From Diorhabda sublineata (taxonomy: Eukaryota > Arthropoda > Insecta > Coleoptera > Chrysomelidae): DNA of 64,000 nucleotides. The position numbers and the translations under genes are program-made. The stretch is taken from assembly GCF_026230105.1 (NCBI RefSeq), contig NC_079484.1, positions 3,611,805 to 3,675,804 of the forward strand. Reading direction: 5' to 3'. Below the pieces are notes generated by a model. That model did not search any database. It was not told where the DNA came from and saw nothing but the letters and a program-made list of their open reading frames with translations. Of the stretch, positions 45,905 through 57,669 are shown piece after piece; position 1 is the first letter of the stretch; each line of letters begins with the position of its first letter.

Positions 45905-45941
45905 TTTCCTTCTTAGTTTTCCAGAAAAACTAAGAAGGAAA
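45905..45941. repeat. Perfect 16-bp hairpin
   Basis: TTTCCTTCTTAGTTTT (45905-45920) and AAAACTAAGAAGGAAA (45926-45941) are exact inverse copies with a 5-nt loop, CCAGA. There is no T-run after it on either strand, and the context is intronic, so this is not a terminator. Confidence 0.9.
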
Positions 45942-45959
45942 CAAATTGAGTGTTGACAG

Positions 45960-46195
45960 AGCAAAACAGGGAGTAAGATTCGACAGTCCAGGAGCTCGAA
46001 TATCTGGAAGCGACAATGATAAATAAAAGAGAGAAATCGATAAAAGATTGGTGAGAGAGAAAAAGATGTTTGGAGCCGTAGGAGGACTATTAAGATCAAG
46101 AGATATTTCAAGAGCTGTCAAGTTACGAAGATTTATACGGTAGCGAGTGTTGGACCACGAAAGAAAAAGAAAAAAAAAACAAAAACCGAATACTA
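45960..46195 (+). mobile_element. LINE fragment (post-RT region)
   Basis: VQELEYLEATMINKREKSIK and, farther on, YGSECWTTKEKE. This is the E-Y-L-G-x-x-I...L-Y-G-S-E-C-W region of insect endonuclease/RT LINEs, with the intervening stretch shifted in frame. Confidence 0.68.
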
Positions 46196-46199
46196 CATA

Positions 46200-46615
46200 G
46201 AGTTTTTATATCGTTTGAATGCAGAAATCAAAGAAAAACGGCCACAATATGTCGAATTTTTCACCAAGACAATGAACCGATTGCAAAGTAGATACCAATG
46301 ATTGTTAAATTGAAGGAATTACCCTTCGAATTCCTTCCTTGTTCCTAGTATAGTTCAGATCTGCCCCCCAGTGACTACTGATCTAAAAAAAGGTGGTAGA
46401 TCAGTAAGAAATTCAGCTCGAATGAAGAACCAATTGCTGAAACTGAAGCTTATTTTGAGGCAAAAGACAAATCCTCCTACAAGCACGGCGTCAAGAAGTT
46501 AGAGAAGCGTTGAAATGATTGTAAGGCTAGTGAAGGAGGTTATATTGATGAATAAAATCGATTTTTGGCAAAAAAAAGTGTTTTTCTTAGTTAGTCACAA
46601 GATTTATTGAATGAT
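46200..46615 (+). mobile_element. Mariner C-terminal fragment
   Basis: In shifting frames: the L-P-F-E-F-L-P...Y-S-S-D-L-P-P-S-D-Y block around the third catalytic Asp, then NEEPIAETEAYFEAKDKSSY and KHGVKKLEKR. FLAKKSVFLS then overlaps the end of the element. This matches the last third of mariner transposases of the mos1/mauritiana kind. It is a different lineage from the elements at 14.7 and 16.2 kb. Confidence 0.78.
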
Positions 46616-46914
46616 GTGTTACTTGCATTTCATATAAAACGTATCATCTGTGCCCCTGATCTGTAAATTTCGTTGAAATCGCAGCATTTTCCTTTGGATA
46701 AATCCATTTTTCACGGAACTTTTATCAATTTAAATTTCAATTTACGCGAGAAAATGAAAAACAGTTGTGCTAACTCAATAACCAACTTTCAAGACGGTTT
46801 TTGATTATTTGTTTATAATTTCTAAGTTTATCGATGTATTTCTGAGCTCACAAGCTTGCATAACTTGTTTTCAGTAACTTATCATGAAAGAAACTCCATA
46901 ATATTTTCTAAAAT

Positions 46915-47125
46915 TTGAGGAAAATCCTTTCTAATATTATAAATGTGAATGTAAGTGTGTTTATGACGCTTTCACGCGAAAACTACTTAACGATAATCAT
47001 AAAACTTTGTATACATATTCTTGAAGGTATTAGGAATAACATAGGATACTTTTTACGAAAAAAATTAGTTTCCTCAAAGCCATTTAGCATTCTAGTAATG
47101 GAGTTCCAATCCTGACTGCTGTACC
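46915..47125 (+). mobile_element. Helitron-type 5' region, candidate
   Basis: The sequence CTAATATTATAAATGTGAAT, then CGCTTTCACGCGAAAACTAC and ATAAAACTTTGTATACATAT resembles the conserved non-coding start of many arthropod Helitrons (A-T-A-A-A-T-G-C-G-A-A-A-G-T..., T-T-T-C-A-C-G-C...). This rests on recalled pattern only. No Rep gene is attached. Confidence 0.42.
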
Positions 47126-50100
47126 AATCAACAATTGACTATAGTTTCAGCTGTTTGGAATTTTTTGTTATATTTTTGTTAGTTTTCTTATCTTTACACA
47201 TACAAATCGAGTTTTTGAGGTTAGGTGTCTTTGGTTTTAATTCTTACTCTGTTCTTCTTAAAAAATACCTCGAAAGCAAAAGCCCAGTGCAGCAAAAGTT
47301 CTTTGGTTCACGCAGTGATCAGAAAACAACAACAAGCAGAGCGATGAAGTGATTTGAGAGCAGCTGGAAATCCTCTTCAGGTACGAGTTAGAAGCCCCAG
47401 ATCAATGCCAATGCAGTCCACGCGCCGTCGAAATTTCATGCTTGAGGATTGGACGGTATTCAATGGTACTAGGTTTCGAAATGATCCTTCAATTTAATAT
47501 AATAATCATTCTTCAATGTCACTATTGCGATGCTTTCAAATGGAAAGATGAAACTGTTGGAATGTGCTGTTCCAGAAGAGTCATTAAAAAACTTTATTGT
47601 TAAGTTTTATTGATGATTCAAAGTAATTTTTAAGCAAAATAAGAAATTATAACTATAGTTTTCAAACACATTGATTCATTTCTGTCGTAATGATCTCTGA
47701 TTTGACTTATTTAATGGCTTAAATGCGAGCGAAGCCTCTAGTTTCAAATATTTTGTATCAAAAAGTTTTTTGAATTCAATTTGTTCGACTCACCATACTA
47801 AAAGTTCGATAAAATGATCTGTGAAGTACGAAATTGAAAAAATTGGTGTTTCTTTGTATTTTCAAGCTCTAGTCCGCCGGAAATTGAAAATTTGACAAGG
47901 AGTGAAGCTTTGGAGGGTTGGAAACGCATGAAAATATAACTAATGTATAAATGTGAAACTGTGATATATTGGAAACTAAAAGACGTGTAAAGAAGAAAAG
48001 AATGTAACAAATTTTGTAGGTATTTCAATCATGATAAGAGATATATACCTATACACGGCGAGAAATCGCAATTGAGCAGAATTAAAAAATATTGCACCTT
48101 ACTCCATAATAGTTGTTTTCCAATTACACAATTTGAGCACCTAAAAGCACTATAAAAGGGTCTAAGTGGGTGAAAAAAAAGTAATAGCTTCAAAAAAGTG
48201 CTTCTATGGAAATCGTATTTTACATTTAATTAATCGAGTATCTAAACAAATAATTTGTAACACGTTTTCAAATTTGACAACGTCGAGCCTATGGATTTCG
48301 TGCTCAAAGAGCTTGATGAATTGTTTGTACTCAATTACCGACTTTACGAGAACTAGAACATAATTCTGAGCATATTTATTGATCAACTTGTGAGGATTCC
48401 ATTAATTATTTTATTCTATATTCATCTCAGGTAAGTCCACGGATATTATGACACTAGTGCTTCAAACTTTCCTTAATCATTTTTTCTTTTTGTTTATTTT
48501 TATAAATCTTTTGGATTTTTTGTCTCCTTTGATAAATGGTTTCGAAAAACAGGTAAAATTTGATATTTTTATTTATTTCGGTCTTTATAAAAAAATATTT
48601 TCACCGCAATAGGTCGAAACATAGAATTAAGTTATAATAATAATAAAATGGAACCAAGTGAATCAATTATATAGCAGCTCTTAATCAAGTATCCTTTTGT
48701 TAATTCTGTTGCGGAATTTTTTTAATAAAACCGATTGGGTTGCTATTGGGATCCCTCTTTAGGACCGCATATTAGAAAATCACGCAAATCCCCGTCCAAC
48801 CCAAATTGGGCAATACTGATTCGGCCCTAATCGGTGTTTTCTTTTACTTTTATAGATACAAATTTTTACCAGAGACGTCGTACTTCTTAAACTATATCTT
48901 TGTCCTTGATCTCAATGTATTTTTTGATATTTTATTAGAAATATTGGGGGTTTCTTAAGTAGAAACAAATAATTAACTTAGGAATATGGTTAGGTAATTT
49001 AATACAAATAAATCGGAAACATATTATTTTAATGTTCAATTTTAAAGTCATTTAAATTTCAAAATATTTTGGGTTCTCTCATTTAGAGTCAACGTAGGCC
49101 TCAATGGGAAAAAATTGACTTGACTTGATTGATTGACTTCTATTGTCGTTTAGGAATTTTGAATGAGGTTTTAATTGGGGTTTCCACTGTAAGGAAAATC
49201 TAACTTGGGCACAATAAGCTCCAGATGTAAACTTTGGGCAATACTAAACGAATTCCTAGTCGGGTAGTAGCTCCAAAAGCTGCGGAACTTCTCGTTATTT
49301 CTAATCATGTTTCAATGTGTCAATTCGAGCGTGTCTTTGTATGTTTGGAGATATAATGAAGGTTTAGTGTACTTCGAAATCATTCCAGATGGTCGATCTT
49401 CAGATCCATGGCGAAATTTTTGCGAAAGTCTTATGAGAGTTCACTGAACATTAAGTTGAAGCTACAGAATAGGATGGGCTACACTATTCGATTAAAACTC
49501 CTTATATGAACGAATCATGAAGTATATTTGACGTGAAATTATAAAATGGAACCAAAATGAACCAATCAAACAACACTTGATCGTTGGATGAATATAAAAT
49601 ATAATTATAACGAGAATTCCTTTAAGCTAAGCTTTTGGAATGATCAATTATTGTCGATACTTCTTTGATTTACAGGTTTTTTTATCTCATTGAAATCGGC
49701 GGATTTTTTATTGAACGTTCAAATAGAACGGAATTGTGAACGAACATATCCATTTCCTTCGCAGTATATATTCCTTTAATCTGTTACATACGATGGTGAT
49801 ACAATTTTTTTCTTTCAAGGTTTCTGTGATAAATCGACGACATCTGAAAAGCACGAGATTAGATTTCCGACGATTTAACTGGATAACGTGGTTTGACAAG
49901 GCAATTGCCCCAAACCTCTTTTACATATTCGAATATCGGTTTATCAAATCGTCGTTGAGGTTGAATTCGTTAAAGATTGTAGAAATACATTTTAGTACAA
50001 ATATAAAGTGAATTTATTAAAGACAAAAAATGTATGCAAGGAAACGGTTATTTTCAGAAGAAATACGTAAACTTATTTTAATGCTATCGTTCAAAATGTT

Positions 50101-51000
50101 TTGTTGGAAAGAATATTTTGGTGATGCTACAAACACATTTATGATTATGAAGATCTACTAAATATGATGCGATGAAATAAACTGTATATCATTTATATTT
50201 TAATAAAGGAATTCATACTCTCAAGATATTTGCTGCAGCGGAAGACAACGACGTAATTTCCAACGTAAGTCGTTAAACTTTGCGCAAACAGTTACACTAA
50301 CTCAATTATACTTTTGAAATGTAGAAAATAATCTGGTAAAGAAACTTGTTTCCGTAAAATGGTATAGTAAAGGTAAAATAGGATTAAATCCGATATTAAA
50401 TTGGGCGCTTCTGATTTTCTGGTTACTGAATAATCCTAGCATTTCTTAGAAAAATTACGGGCACGATTTTTCGAAATTTTGAAACGCTAATAACACGAAA
50501 ACTAAGAAAAATTCGAAAAAAACTGCTCGAACACAAAATGTAGTGCTCAAAATTCTCTACAAAAAGAGTCTTAAATCATTTTTTCTCTTCCCAAAGGAAC
50601 TTATAGCAAAATCAATAAAAAAGTAACCAGGAGATTAATTTCTATTCTATTTTTACATCAATTTCATTATCAAACTCAGACAATGACTGCATTTATTGAT
50701 GTTATTGCCTTTAGTAATTCGATTAGTTACAATTTCATGATATTATTACTTGATTGTTCGACGAAATAAACGATATATTTGGCGTATAATTTCGACTCGT
50801 ATATTTCCTAAGTTCGTAGTTCATCGATATGAATAACAAACTAAAAATGAAATTAATCAGCTATATCATATTTAAATAAAACCATTCGAGCGCCAGTAGT
50901 GCAAGGATTTGATTTATATTGGTTATATTTTGTTGTATGATGTTTGATATTTAACAAACATAAAATTTTTATCGTTTTATTATTTAAAGTAGAGTAAAAA
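47126..51000. other. PDE9 intron 1 segment, no gene seen
   Basis: About 3.9 kb without a recognisable element. Open frames at 47155-47352 and on both strands at 49708-50011 lack family signals. The GC-richer patch at 48720-48840 (CCCCGTCCAACCCAAATTGG) and the related GGGCAATACTAA at 49245 suggest an old small repeat. Confidence 0.35.
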
Positions 51001-51001
51001 C

Positions 51002-51440
51002 GTGTCGTACATATCAAATGCTCCAACTACATCGGCCCTTACAGAACAAATTCAAACACAACTCGTTTTACGTTTATGTCCTTTAAATAGTCGCAACATC
51101 ACCATTGATGTAGTTGAATTTGTAAAATTCTTAAGGGTTGTTGTAGCCAATTCCTTGTCTTTATATAAAAAATTAAATTCCTCCTGCTTTGCGCTGAGAT
51201 CAGTTTTCAAAGAACTAAACTTAACAGTCTATTATGCCCTTATTGAGTCGCATCTCCGATATGCCCTTTCCTTCTGGGGTGACGTGTGGTACGAATTTGA
51301 GCAAATCTTCAAATTAGCGGTTAGATATTTACTCGGCTTAAGCACCAGGACTCACTGTAAGGACTTCTTCAATAGATTAAAAATTCTGACTCTTCCTTTC
51401 TAATTCATCTGAATCCGTTTGCATAATTTGTAAGAAGGCT
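51002..51440 (+). mobile_element. Non-LTR retrotransposon C-terminal fragment (jockey/CR1 type)
   Basis: A 133-codon open frame contains VEFVKFLRVVV, LYKKLNSSCFALRSVFKELN, VYYALIESHLRYALSFWGDV and CKDFFNRLKILTLPF. This is the post-RT region seen in jockey-like LINEs (S-x-x-Y-A-L-R...Y-Y-A-L-I-E-S-x-L-R-Y-G...C-R-x-x-F-K-x-L-x-I-L-T-L-P). Frame intact here, but the RT and endonuclease are missing. Confidence 0.83.
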
Positions 51441-51639
51441 TCTCCAATTTCAGAAAGATCGGACCGGAACGCGGTGTACGAACTTTGATTCAGACTGTCC
51501 TTGAGAGGTTTTTTGATTCTTTTCATTTGATATCTATATCATTTTCTTTTCTTCTAAATTTGTAGATAATTCGATTAGATAATCAAACTGTTTTGTTACA
51601 AATTATATTCTTTCTGTTCTTCTTTGTATATCGAAAACT

Positions 51640-52185
51640 TTTTATTAATGCTTCTAAAAGTTCTCGATTTTAGATCTCTTCTGTTTTAAAATTGGTTTTT
51701 TTAATAATTTTTGGAAGATAAAATTTGACGTTTCGACTTTTCTTTAAGTTTTCATTAAAATATAATATTGACACACTCATATTTGAAGTAGGTTGTTGTT
51801 ATTGTGAATTTTATGGATTTTTTCAAATGTGTTTCGAGGTATTTCTGTATATTCTTTAATTTTGTCCCATTTTTTATCAATATACTTTTTCCAGTGGTAA
51901 TAGGATTATTTGTATACGAAGAAACCACATCCAGCTAAATAAATACATATTCGTTAGAGATTTTTATATTTTTTCTTGAAAATTCTATGTGGTTTTGATT
52001 TGGTGTTTGTTTTGGTATAAAATTTTTTTTGTGTTTGAATAATTGAAACAATCAGTCGAAGGGGAATGTCAGGCTCGTGCAGCTTTGGTAAACCATATAT
52101 TTTAGGGAGTAAGGCATTGTGAGAGACCTAAAATCTGATGCATTAATACATCAAAAGGTCTAAGGAATAAGAACTTTTTATTTTG
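51640..52185 (-). repeat. Penelope-associated terminal repeat, minus orientation
   Basis: The segment from CTCGATTTTAGATCTCTTCT is the reverse complement of 44310-44400. Toward 52180 the text AGAGACCTAAAATC, then AAGGTCTAAGGAATAAGAA, appears in plus orientation. So two copies face each other around about 400 bp of unassigned sequence, a layout often left by Penelope-like insertions. Confidence 0.55.
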
Positions 52186-52925
52186 AACTGTTTCGAGCAT
52201 TGGGACTTCATCTGGGTGTTCATAACTTTTATACCAATAAAGTTAAGGGTGAAGCGTTTCTATAACATTTATGGAGCGTAGTTTTGATTTCATTTTCTCC
52301 CCAGGTAGCGATTCAATATAATTAAATGACGCCCTTATTTTTGTTAATTCTAATAATCACCTGTTTATCTAGATTATTTAATAAATTAAACTAGTGTGGT
52401 ATCACCAACCATTAATTTTATTGGCTTCCAATTATTCAGTTTTACACAATTGGAAGGCGAATTGTGTATACATACGTAGAATTGGTTGTTAAAATTTTCC
52501 ACTAAAATGCACTAGAATCAAAATAAACCAACCTATAATATTGACGTACAGTGAAAATATCTTTTGTCGTATATTTGGAATTTAAGCTTGATTTCTGCTA
52601 GTAGATACTCGATTTTATAAAACAGCCTGAGCTTGATTCATATCGAATCGAATTTGATATCAAAAAACCCACATGCTCCATTTTCAGGATAGTTCTTTTG
52701 TGAAAGAATATGAGGTTAGAAGATTGAACTGAAAAACCGAGAATCGTTGATATTTGGAGTTTACATTCAGATACATAATCTTATTATACAAATTTTTCAA
52801 AATGTTGGTTATCATATCAATTTCAATATTGACAGAGATTCAACCCGCACATATCTAGTTAACTACAAAACGAGAAAACGTTGTAAAAATCAAACTTTCA
52901 GTATTTGTCTCAAAATTTGTTTTCC
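52186..52925. other. PDE9 intron 1 segment, no gene seen
   Basis: AT-rich sequence between Penelope-type ends and the mariner-type pseudogene. No motif. Confidence 0.45.
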
Positions 52926-53028
52926 AATAAGAGGTGTTATTTTGAGCAGCCCGCTATTTCGGTAAATGTCACTTTTGAAGCTGTCATTTTTTGACATTTG
53001 ACAAGTAGAAACTACGCCATTGATGAAA

Positions 53029-54100
53029 ATGGAACGATACACGCTTCAATAACGCAATGAAATTATTAAAATTCACTATAAAAATGGTGAAAGTTTGGCA
53101 GAGTCGATTCGTAAAACTAAAACATTTTTGGGTCGACGTGAAGCACCTTCTCGGACCGCAATACACAAATTGGTGGAGAAATTTGAGCTGTTGGGACAAG
53201 CTAGTGATGTGAAGAATAAAACCCGTGCACGTCGCTCAAGAACAACTGAGAATATTGCTGCTGTAGCCCAAAGTGTTGAACAAAACCCAGGTTTGTCCAT
53301 TCCTCGGCGTTCTTTGGAATTAGCCATTCCACCAACGTCATTACACCGTATTTTGCATATAGACTTGGGTCTTAAGGCATATAAAGTTCAGTTAACATAA
53401 GAACTCAAGCCGGCCGATCATCAACAACGTCGTGTCTTTGCTGATTAGGTCCTTGAAATGCATTAAAATGATCCGGAATTTCATCAAAAAATGATCTTAA
53501 CTGATGAGGCCCATTTCCACCTTGGTGGTTACGTCAATAAACAAAATTGTCGAATCTGGGGCCGAGAAAATCCAAGAGTTATTGCTGAAAATTCTCTCCA
53601 TCCTCAACGCGTGACTGTTTGGTGCGGTTTATGGTCTGGCGGTGTCATTGGACCTTACTTTTTCGAAAATGAGGCTGGAGCAACAGTTACGGTGAATGGA
53701 TTGCGCTATCGAGAGTTGATTATTGATTTTTTATGGCCGGAATTGGATGGTATTGATATGGACAACATTTACTTTCAACAAGACGGCGCTACGTGCCACA
53801 CAAGCAACGAAACCATCGATCTTTTACGGGAAAAATTTCTCTCTAAGAGGTGATCACAATTGGCCACCGAGATCTTGTGATTTAACACCTTGCGACTTTT
53901 TCCTTTGGGGCCACGTGAAAGATAAGGTCTACGCCAACAGTCCAGCATCGATTCAAGACCTCAAAGATGGAATTCGTGAGGCTATCGAGGACATAGGAGA
54001 GCCGCTTTGCAATTTGGTTACGGAAAATTTCATGAAAAGGATATGGTTCTGTAAGCGCAGTCGTGGCGGCCATTTGGCTGATGTTGTGTTCCATTATTAA
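53029..54100 (+). pseudogene. Tc1/mariner superfamily transposase pseudogene (best preserved transposon)
   Basis: Almost the full length can be followed: HTH-like ESIRKTKTFLGRREAPSRTA, first catalytic Asp in LTDEAHFHLGGYVNKQNCRI, PQRVTVWCGLWSGGVIGPYF, second Asp in FQQDGATCHTS, third Asp in NWPPRSCDLTPCDFFLWGHV, and end RGGHLADVVFHY with a TAA. It is inactivated by stops (just after MERYTLQ, and at 53398, 53446 and 53465) and by a short deletion with frameshift near 53845, before the third Asp. The third acidic residue is Asp in an S-C-D-L-T-P context, a lineage distinct from the mariners at 14-16 kb. Terminal repeats were not found with confidence. Confidence 0.92.
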
Positions 54101-54835
54101 CGGCATACCTTCCTCTTTATAATGAAATAAACATCCGAACATTTATCTCAAAAAATGGCCTTTTTCTTTGAAGATCAAAGGAAATGTTTCAAGAAGAATA
54201 ATCTTGTTCTTATTTTTGCGCCTAACCAAAATAATGAAGAATTATAATAGCTTCTAAGTTAGTATAGTACCTTCAAGGTATTCAGTACAATTAAAAAAGA
54301 GTCCAATAAAACCAATTTACATACCAGAATTGTCATTTGTACACAAGTGTAGATTTAGCTAGAAGGCAGAAAGTTGAACCAAAAGATTAAGGGTGTTCAT
54401 TTGAATTTAATAATGATGGTAAATAAGTCAGATTGTGGATAATTATCGAGCTGAAAATCAGTTAAATAGCAGAGCTGATCTGGTTTAGAAAAAACAATTT
54501 CTTGTTCATAATAGCAGTTAATATGCCGCAGTAATTGGGTTTCAGCTACATGAAAATGCGCTTCCTTATGTTGTAAGAATAATTCAAAATGTTTAGTATG
54601 ATTTTGGTCTAATTGACGCACCAAATTTTCTCGCTTTTGCCCAAAAGGGACACAACAATTAAAGAGAATAATATGGGACCAAACAACATAAAAAGCAAAT
54701 AAACATTGAATATGATAACACTGAAAGTGGAAAAATTCACGAGGTTTTTCGAAAACAAAATGAGAAAAAACCTAAGTTTTTCTATGTTTAAGCGATTTTC
54801 AAACGTTTTTCGTATTTTTTCATTCGTAGGGTGAA
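54101..54835. other. PDE9 intron 1 segment, no gene seen
   Basis: Probably includes the 3' untranslated end of the transposon to about 54170. The rest is AT-rich and unassigned. Confidence 0.4.
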
Positions 54836-55195
54836 TTAATAAACAATGTTTTTTACGTCCTTAATTTATTTACACATTATAAAATACACTTAACTTATAA
54901 TAATTTACTTACAAATATCACTTAAATAATGATCTACGATTACTTTTTCGAATCCGTACTTTTCACTACGAATATTTAGTTAAAACTAAACTAACTGCGT
55001 TTAGACAAATCATTTATATACCTAAATAAATTTCTGCAACGAAAAGAAAGAAAAGAAGGGAATAAATAAACTTTTCTAGAAATTATTCGAAAGAAATACT
55101 GTAAATAAAAAGTTATGAAAGGAAACATCGAAGGCGCTTCCGCCATTTATAGAAAATTGTGAAAGACGTTGCCCGAAAAGCGCCGCGCGAATTCA
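54836..55195 (-). repeat. Solo-LTR-like repeat, copy F (reverse orientation)
   Basis: GAATAAATAAACTTTTCTAG with AAATTATTCGAAAGAAATAC and TGTAAATAAA (55060-55110) is the reverse complement of the TTTATTTACA...TTTCGAATAC...TAGAAA...TATTTATTC block of copy B. ACTTAACTTATAATAATTTA corresponds to the TATATAAGTTAGTTAAGT block. The only reverse copy seen. Confidence 0.65.
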
Positions 55196-55239
55196 GCGAA
55201 TATTTAAAATTCCATAGTAGCTGGGCCATTTTGCGAAAT

Positions 55240-55820
55240 TATTATAAAACCAAAAAACTTCGAAAGTTGTTATATTTCGAGAAATATAAAACGTTTCAAG
55301 GAGTGAATTGAAAGGTAAAAATGTGTTAAAACTCAAAAAATTTGGGATATATATCAAGAAATTTGATATAAACCCAAAAAGATGAAAGCCGAAAAATTTA
55401 AGAGTTTTTTTTAAATGAATTATGGGAACAAACCCACATTTTTCGAAAATGGAATAAAACCTAAAAAAGGGTTTTTTTCTGAAAAAAAAAATGTCATGAA
55501 ACCAAAAATATTCGGATATTTTGACAAAAATCCGAGAAATATATAATATTTTGAGGAATAATATGAAAAAAAACCTGGATTTTTGCCTTTCAAGATATTT
55601 TAAATGAAAACATGACTTAAAACATAAAATTTTAGGGTATTTTTTGATAAATCATAAAAATATACCCAAAAATATTCAGAATATATGAAATTCTAGGTTA
55701 AAAACCTTAGAAATCACAGAATTTTTGAAAATAACGTGAATTTTTACGTTTATTAGGCAATTTTAAGAAGAATATGGGATAAAACTCAAAAGTTTCTCAG
55801 GAAAAATGCTATAAACCCAG
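55240..55820. repeat. Highly degenerate AT-rich tandem repeat
   Basis: The phrase TATAAAACC-AAAAA...TTT...GA recurs in drifting form (AAACTCAAAAAATTTGGGAT, AAACCCAAAAAGATGAAAG, AAACCTAAAAAAGGG, AAACCAAAAATATTCGG, AAACTCAAAAGTTTCTC), at roughly 60 to 75 bp. Copies are too diverged to set a unit length by eye. Confidence 0.5.
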
Positions 55821-55899
55821 AACTACAGAAGAAATGCTAATGATGACCGAGATGGAATTCTGATGAAAGAACAGCGGGCAAATCCAGAAAAATAACAAA

Positions 55900-56045
55900 A
55901 TAAGAAAGATAAAGGGAAAAGCCACACATTAATCGAAGACATCAAAACTAAACAATTAAGCTGGTATGGTCACTTACAAATAATGTCAAACAAGATAATA
56001 CTTGAACATGTAGATGCTCGCAGCAGTTTACGCAACCACCAAAAT
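55900..56045 (+). mobile_element. LINE C-terminal snippet
   Basis: TLIEDIKTKQLSWYGHLQIM with SNKIILEHVDAR is the L-x-W-x-G-H-x-x-R-M segment near the end of many insect LINE polyproteins. Only about 45 codons survive. Confidence 0.6.
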
Positions 56046-56696
56046 GCTTTATTCAAATATCTAGCTTATAAACAACCCTAGTAGTGGAAGGTTAGGTCTT
56101 GATTGATAGATAACCTATTTTGTATAACTCTTATTAACTCTAAAGACAATACAACATATTAAACGCCCTCATATGACTATTCCATTAAACTATTAGATCT
56201 ATGAGTTGTAATTTTATATTGTTTTTGATATTAAACATTATATAAGCGGATTCGAATTCAACGTTTTCGGCATTTTTATTTCTATTATTTTCGAACAACT
56301 CAATGCTAATAGAATTTTAATAATATCAGAATGTGAAGCTTCTCTTTTAAAGCTTTCCATGCAACACTAAAAATTTCAATTTGTATATCTCTAGCGGATA
56401 TTCGAATAAAGAGTCTCTTTTTTACAATTTCATTTGATTCCGAATGTCAAAGAGCCTTTTTCGAATGTATGTCTGAAACGTTATTGGCGGGATAAAACAT
56501 TGAATGAACGGAAGTGCGGTAGAGTCGGATGAACATCTTTATGGTAGTATTATTATTATGATGTGATCTTCGATTTTGTGTCTGGTAGAGATATTTTATA
56601 TTTAAATTTGATCACAAAGTTACTATAACCGTTAAATTGTGAGTTACTGGATTTTTAGTACGAACGTAGGTGAAGTTTATTCTGTTTTTAGTCATA

Positions 56697-57100
56697 TACG
56701 AGGTCTCACAAGCAATGAGACCGACGCCACGTAGCAACACCCTTTAAAGTAATTTCCTACCGCGTTAATACACCAGGAGTTGTAGTAAGTCTTCTAAGAT
56801 GGAAATTCATTGTTGTTTTTTGCCCCCTTGTAAAGTTTTTCAAGGTTGATTATATATAGAGCTACCTAATCGCAAATTTTGCAGCTATTTCGAGATTCAT
56901 ATTCAATCAGTTTGCTATCATCCGGTTCTTCTCCTTGCGCTTCGCCTTCCATACTTTTAAGGCTTTCCTTGAACATTTTATGTCAACAAAACATTTGTAT
57001 ACTTCTTAGAAAATCATCACCAAACACTTTGAATACTTTATTATACGTTTTAATCGCCGAATGAAGTTTTGCACAAAATTAAGCTGCTCTAGATTTTCCA
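56697..57100 (-). mobile_element. Mariner deletion derivative
   Basis: The end ATACGAGGTCTCACAAGCAA at 56697 is a typical mariner terminal sequence. On the minus strand, from 57100 down, KVFGDDFLRSIQMFC, HKMFKESLKSMEGEAQ and GEEPDDSKL track the mariner N-terminal region (Y-G-D-x-x-L-x-R...W-H-x-x-F-x-E-G-R-E-S-V-E-D...R-P-S-x-S). The catalytic core is missing. The other end was not located. Confidence 0.65.
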
Positions 57101-57359
57101 TCTCAATTTTTATGACAAATATAAAGACAACAAACACTTAAACATTTAAAAAACAATTAATAATCGTATGAAGGTGGAAAAAATAACTATGGATTATAGA
57201 TTAGTTGTACCACATTATGTTTTATTTCGTCCTACAAATTTTTCCGCAATAAACTTCTTGCTTGGTAACTATTGAACATACCACTTGCCGATTTTGGCAA
57301 CAATGTATTTGTATCAAGACTTTGTGCAACATCAATTCTAGAAATGAACTGAGACTCAA

Positions 57360-57665
57360 CTCGTAGGAGAGGAAAAAACTTCGGGACATCTACGTTCCAA
57401 TCCAAGACCAAGAATAATGAGATTTATGCCCTGTATGGAGAACCCAGGCTATGCAAGACTAAACTAACTTGGTCTCCTCGAATGGATGCTGTAGGCAAAA
57501 GTCGGAAGGTCGCAAACTATCAGGACGACCACGCATAAGATGACAGGACGACTTAGAACAGGACCTAAGAGAATTAGGTGTCCTAAACTGGCGGAGAAAA
57601 GTATAACATCGAGAAGAATGGAGGACAGTTGTCCGGGAGGCTAAGGATCTTCAAGAATCGTAGCG
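57360..57665 (+). mobile_element. LINE C-terminal fragment
   Basis: Shifting frames give NEIYALYGEPRLC, RMDAVGKSRKVAN, LSGRPRIR, DDLEQDLRELGVLNWRRK and HREEWRTVVREAKDLQES. This is the complete tail pattern G-H-x-x-R-M-D...G-R-P-x-x-R-W...D-L-x-x-x-G-V-x-N-W...D-R-x-x-W-R of endonuclease/RT LINEs. Confidence 0.8.
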
Positions 57666-57669
57666 CCAA

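Noticed and set aside
45905..45941. Rho-independent terminator
   Set aside because: Eukaryotic intron; no GC-rich stem and no U-run.
53029..54100. Active transposase gene
   Set aside because: At least four in-frame stops and a frameshift before the third catalytic Asp.
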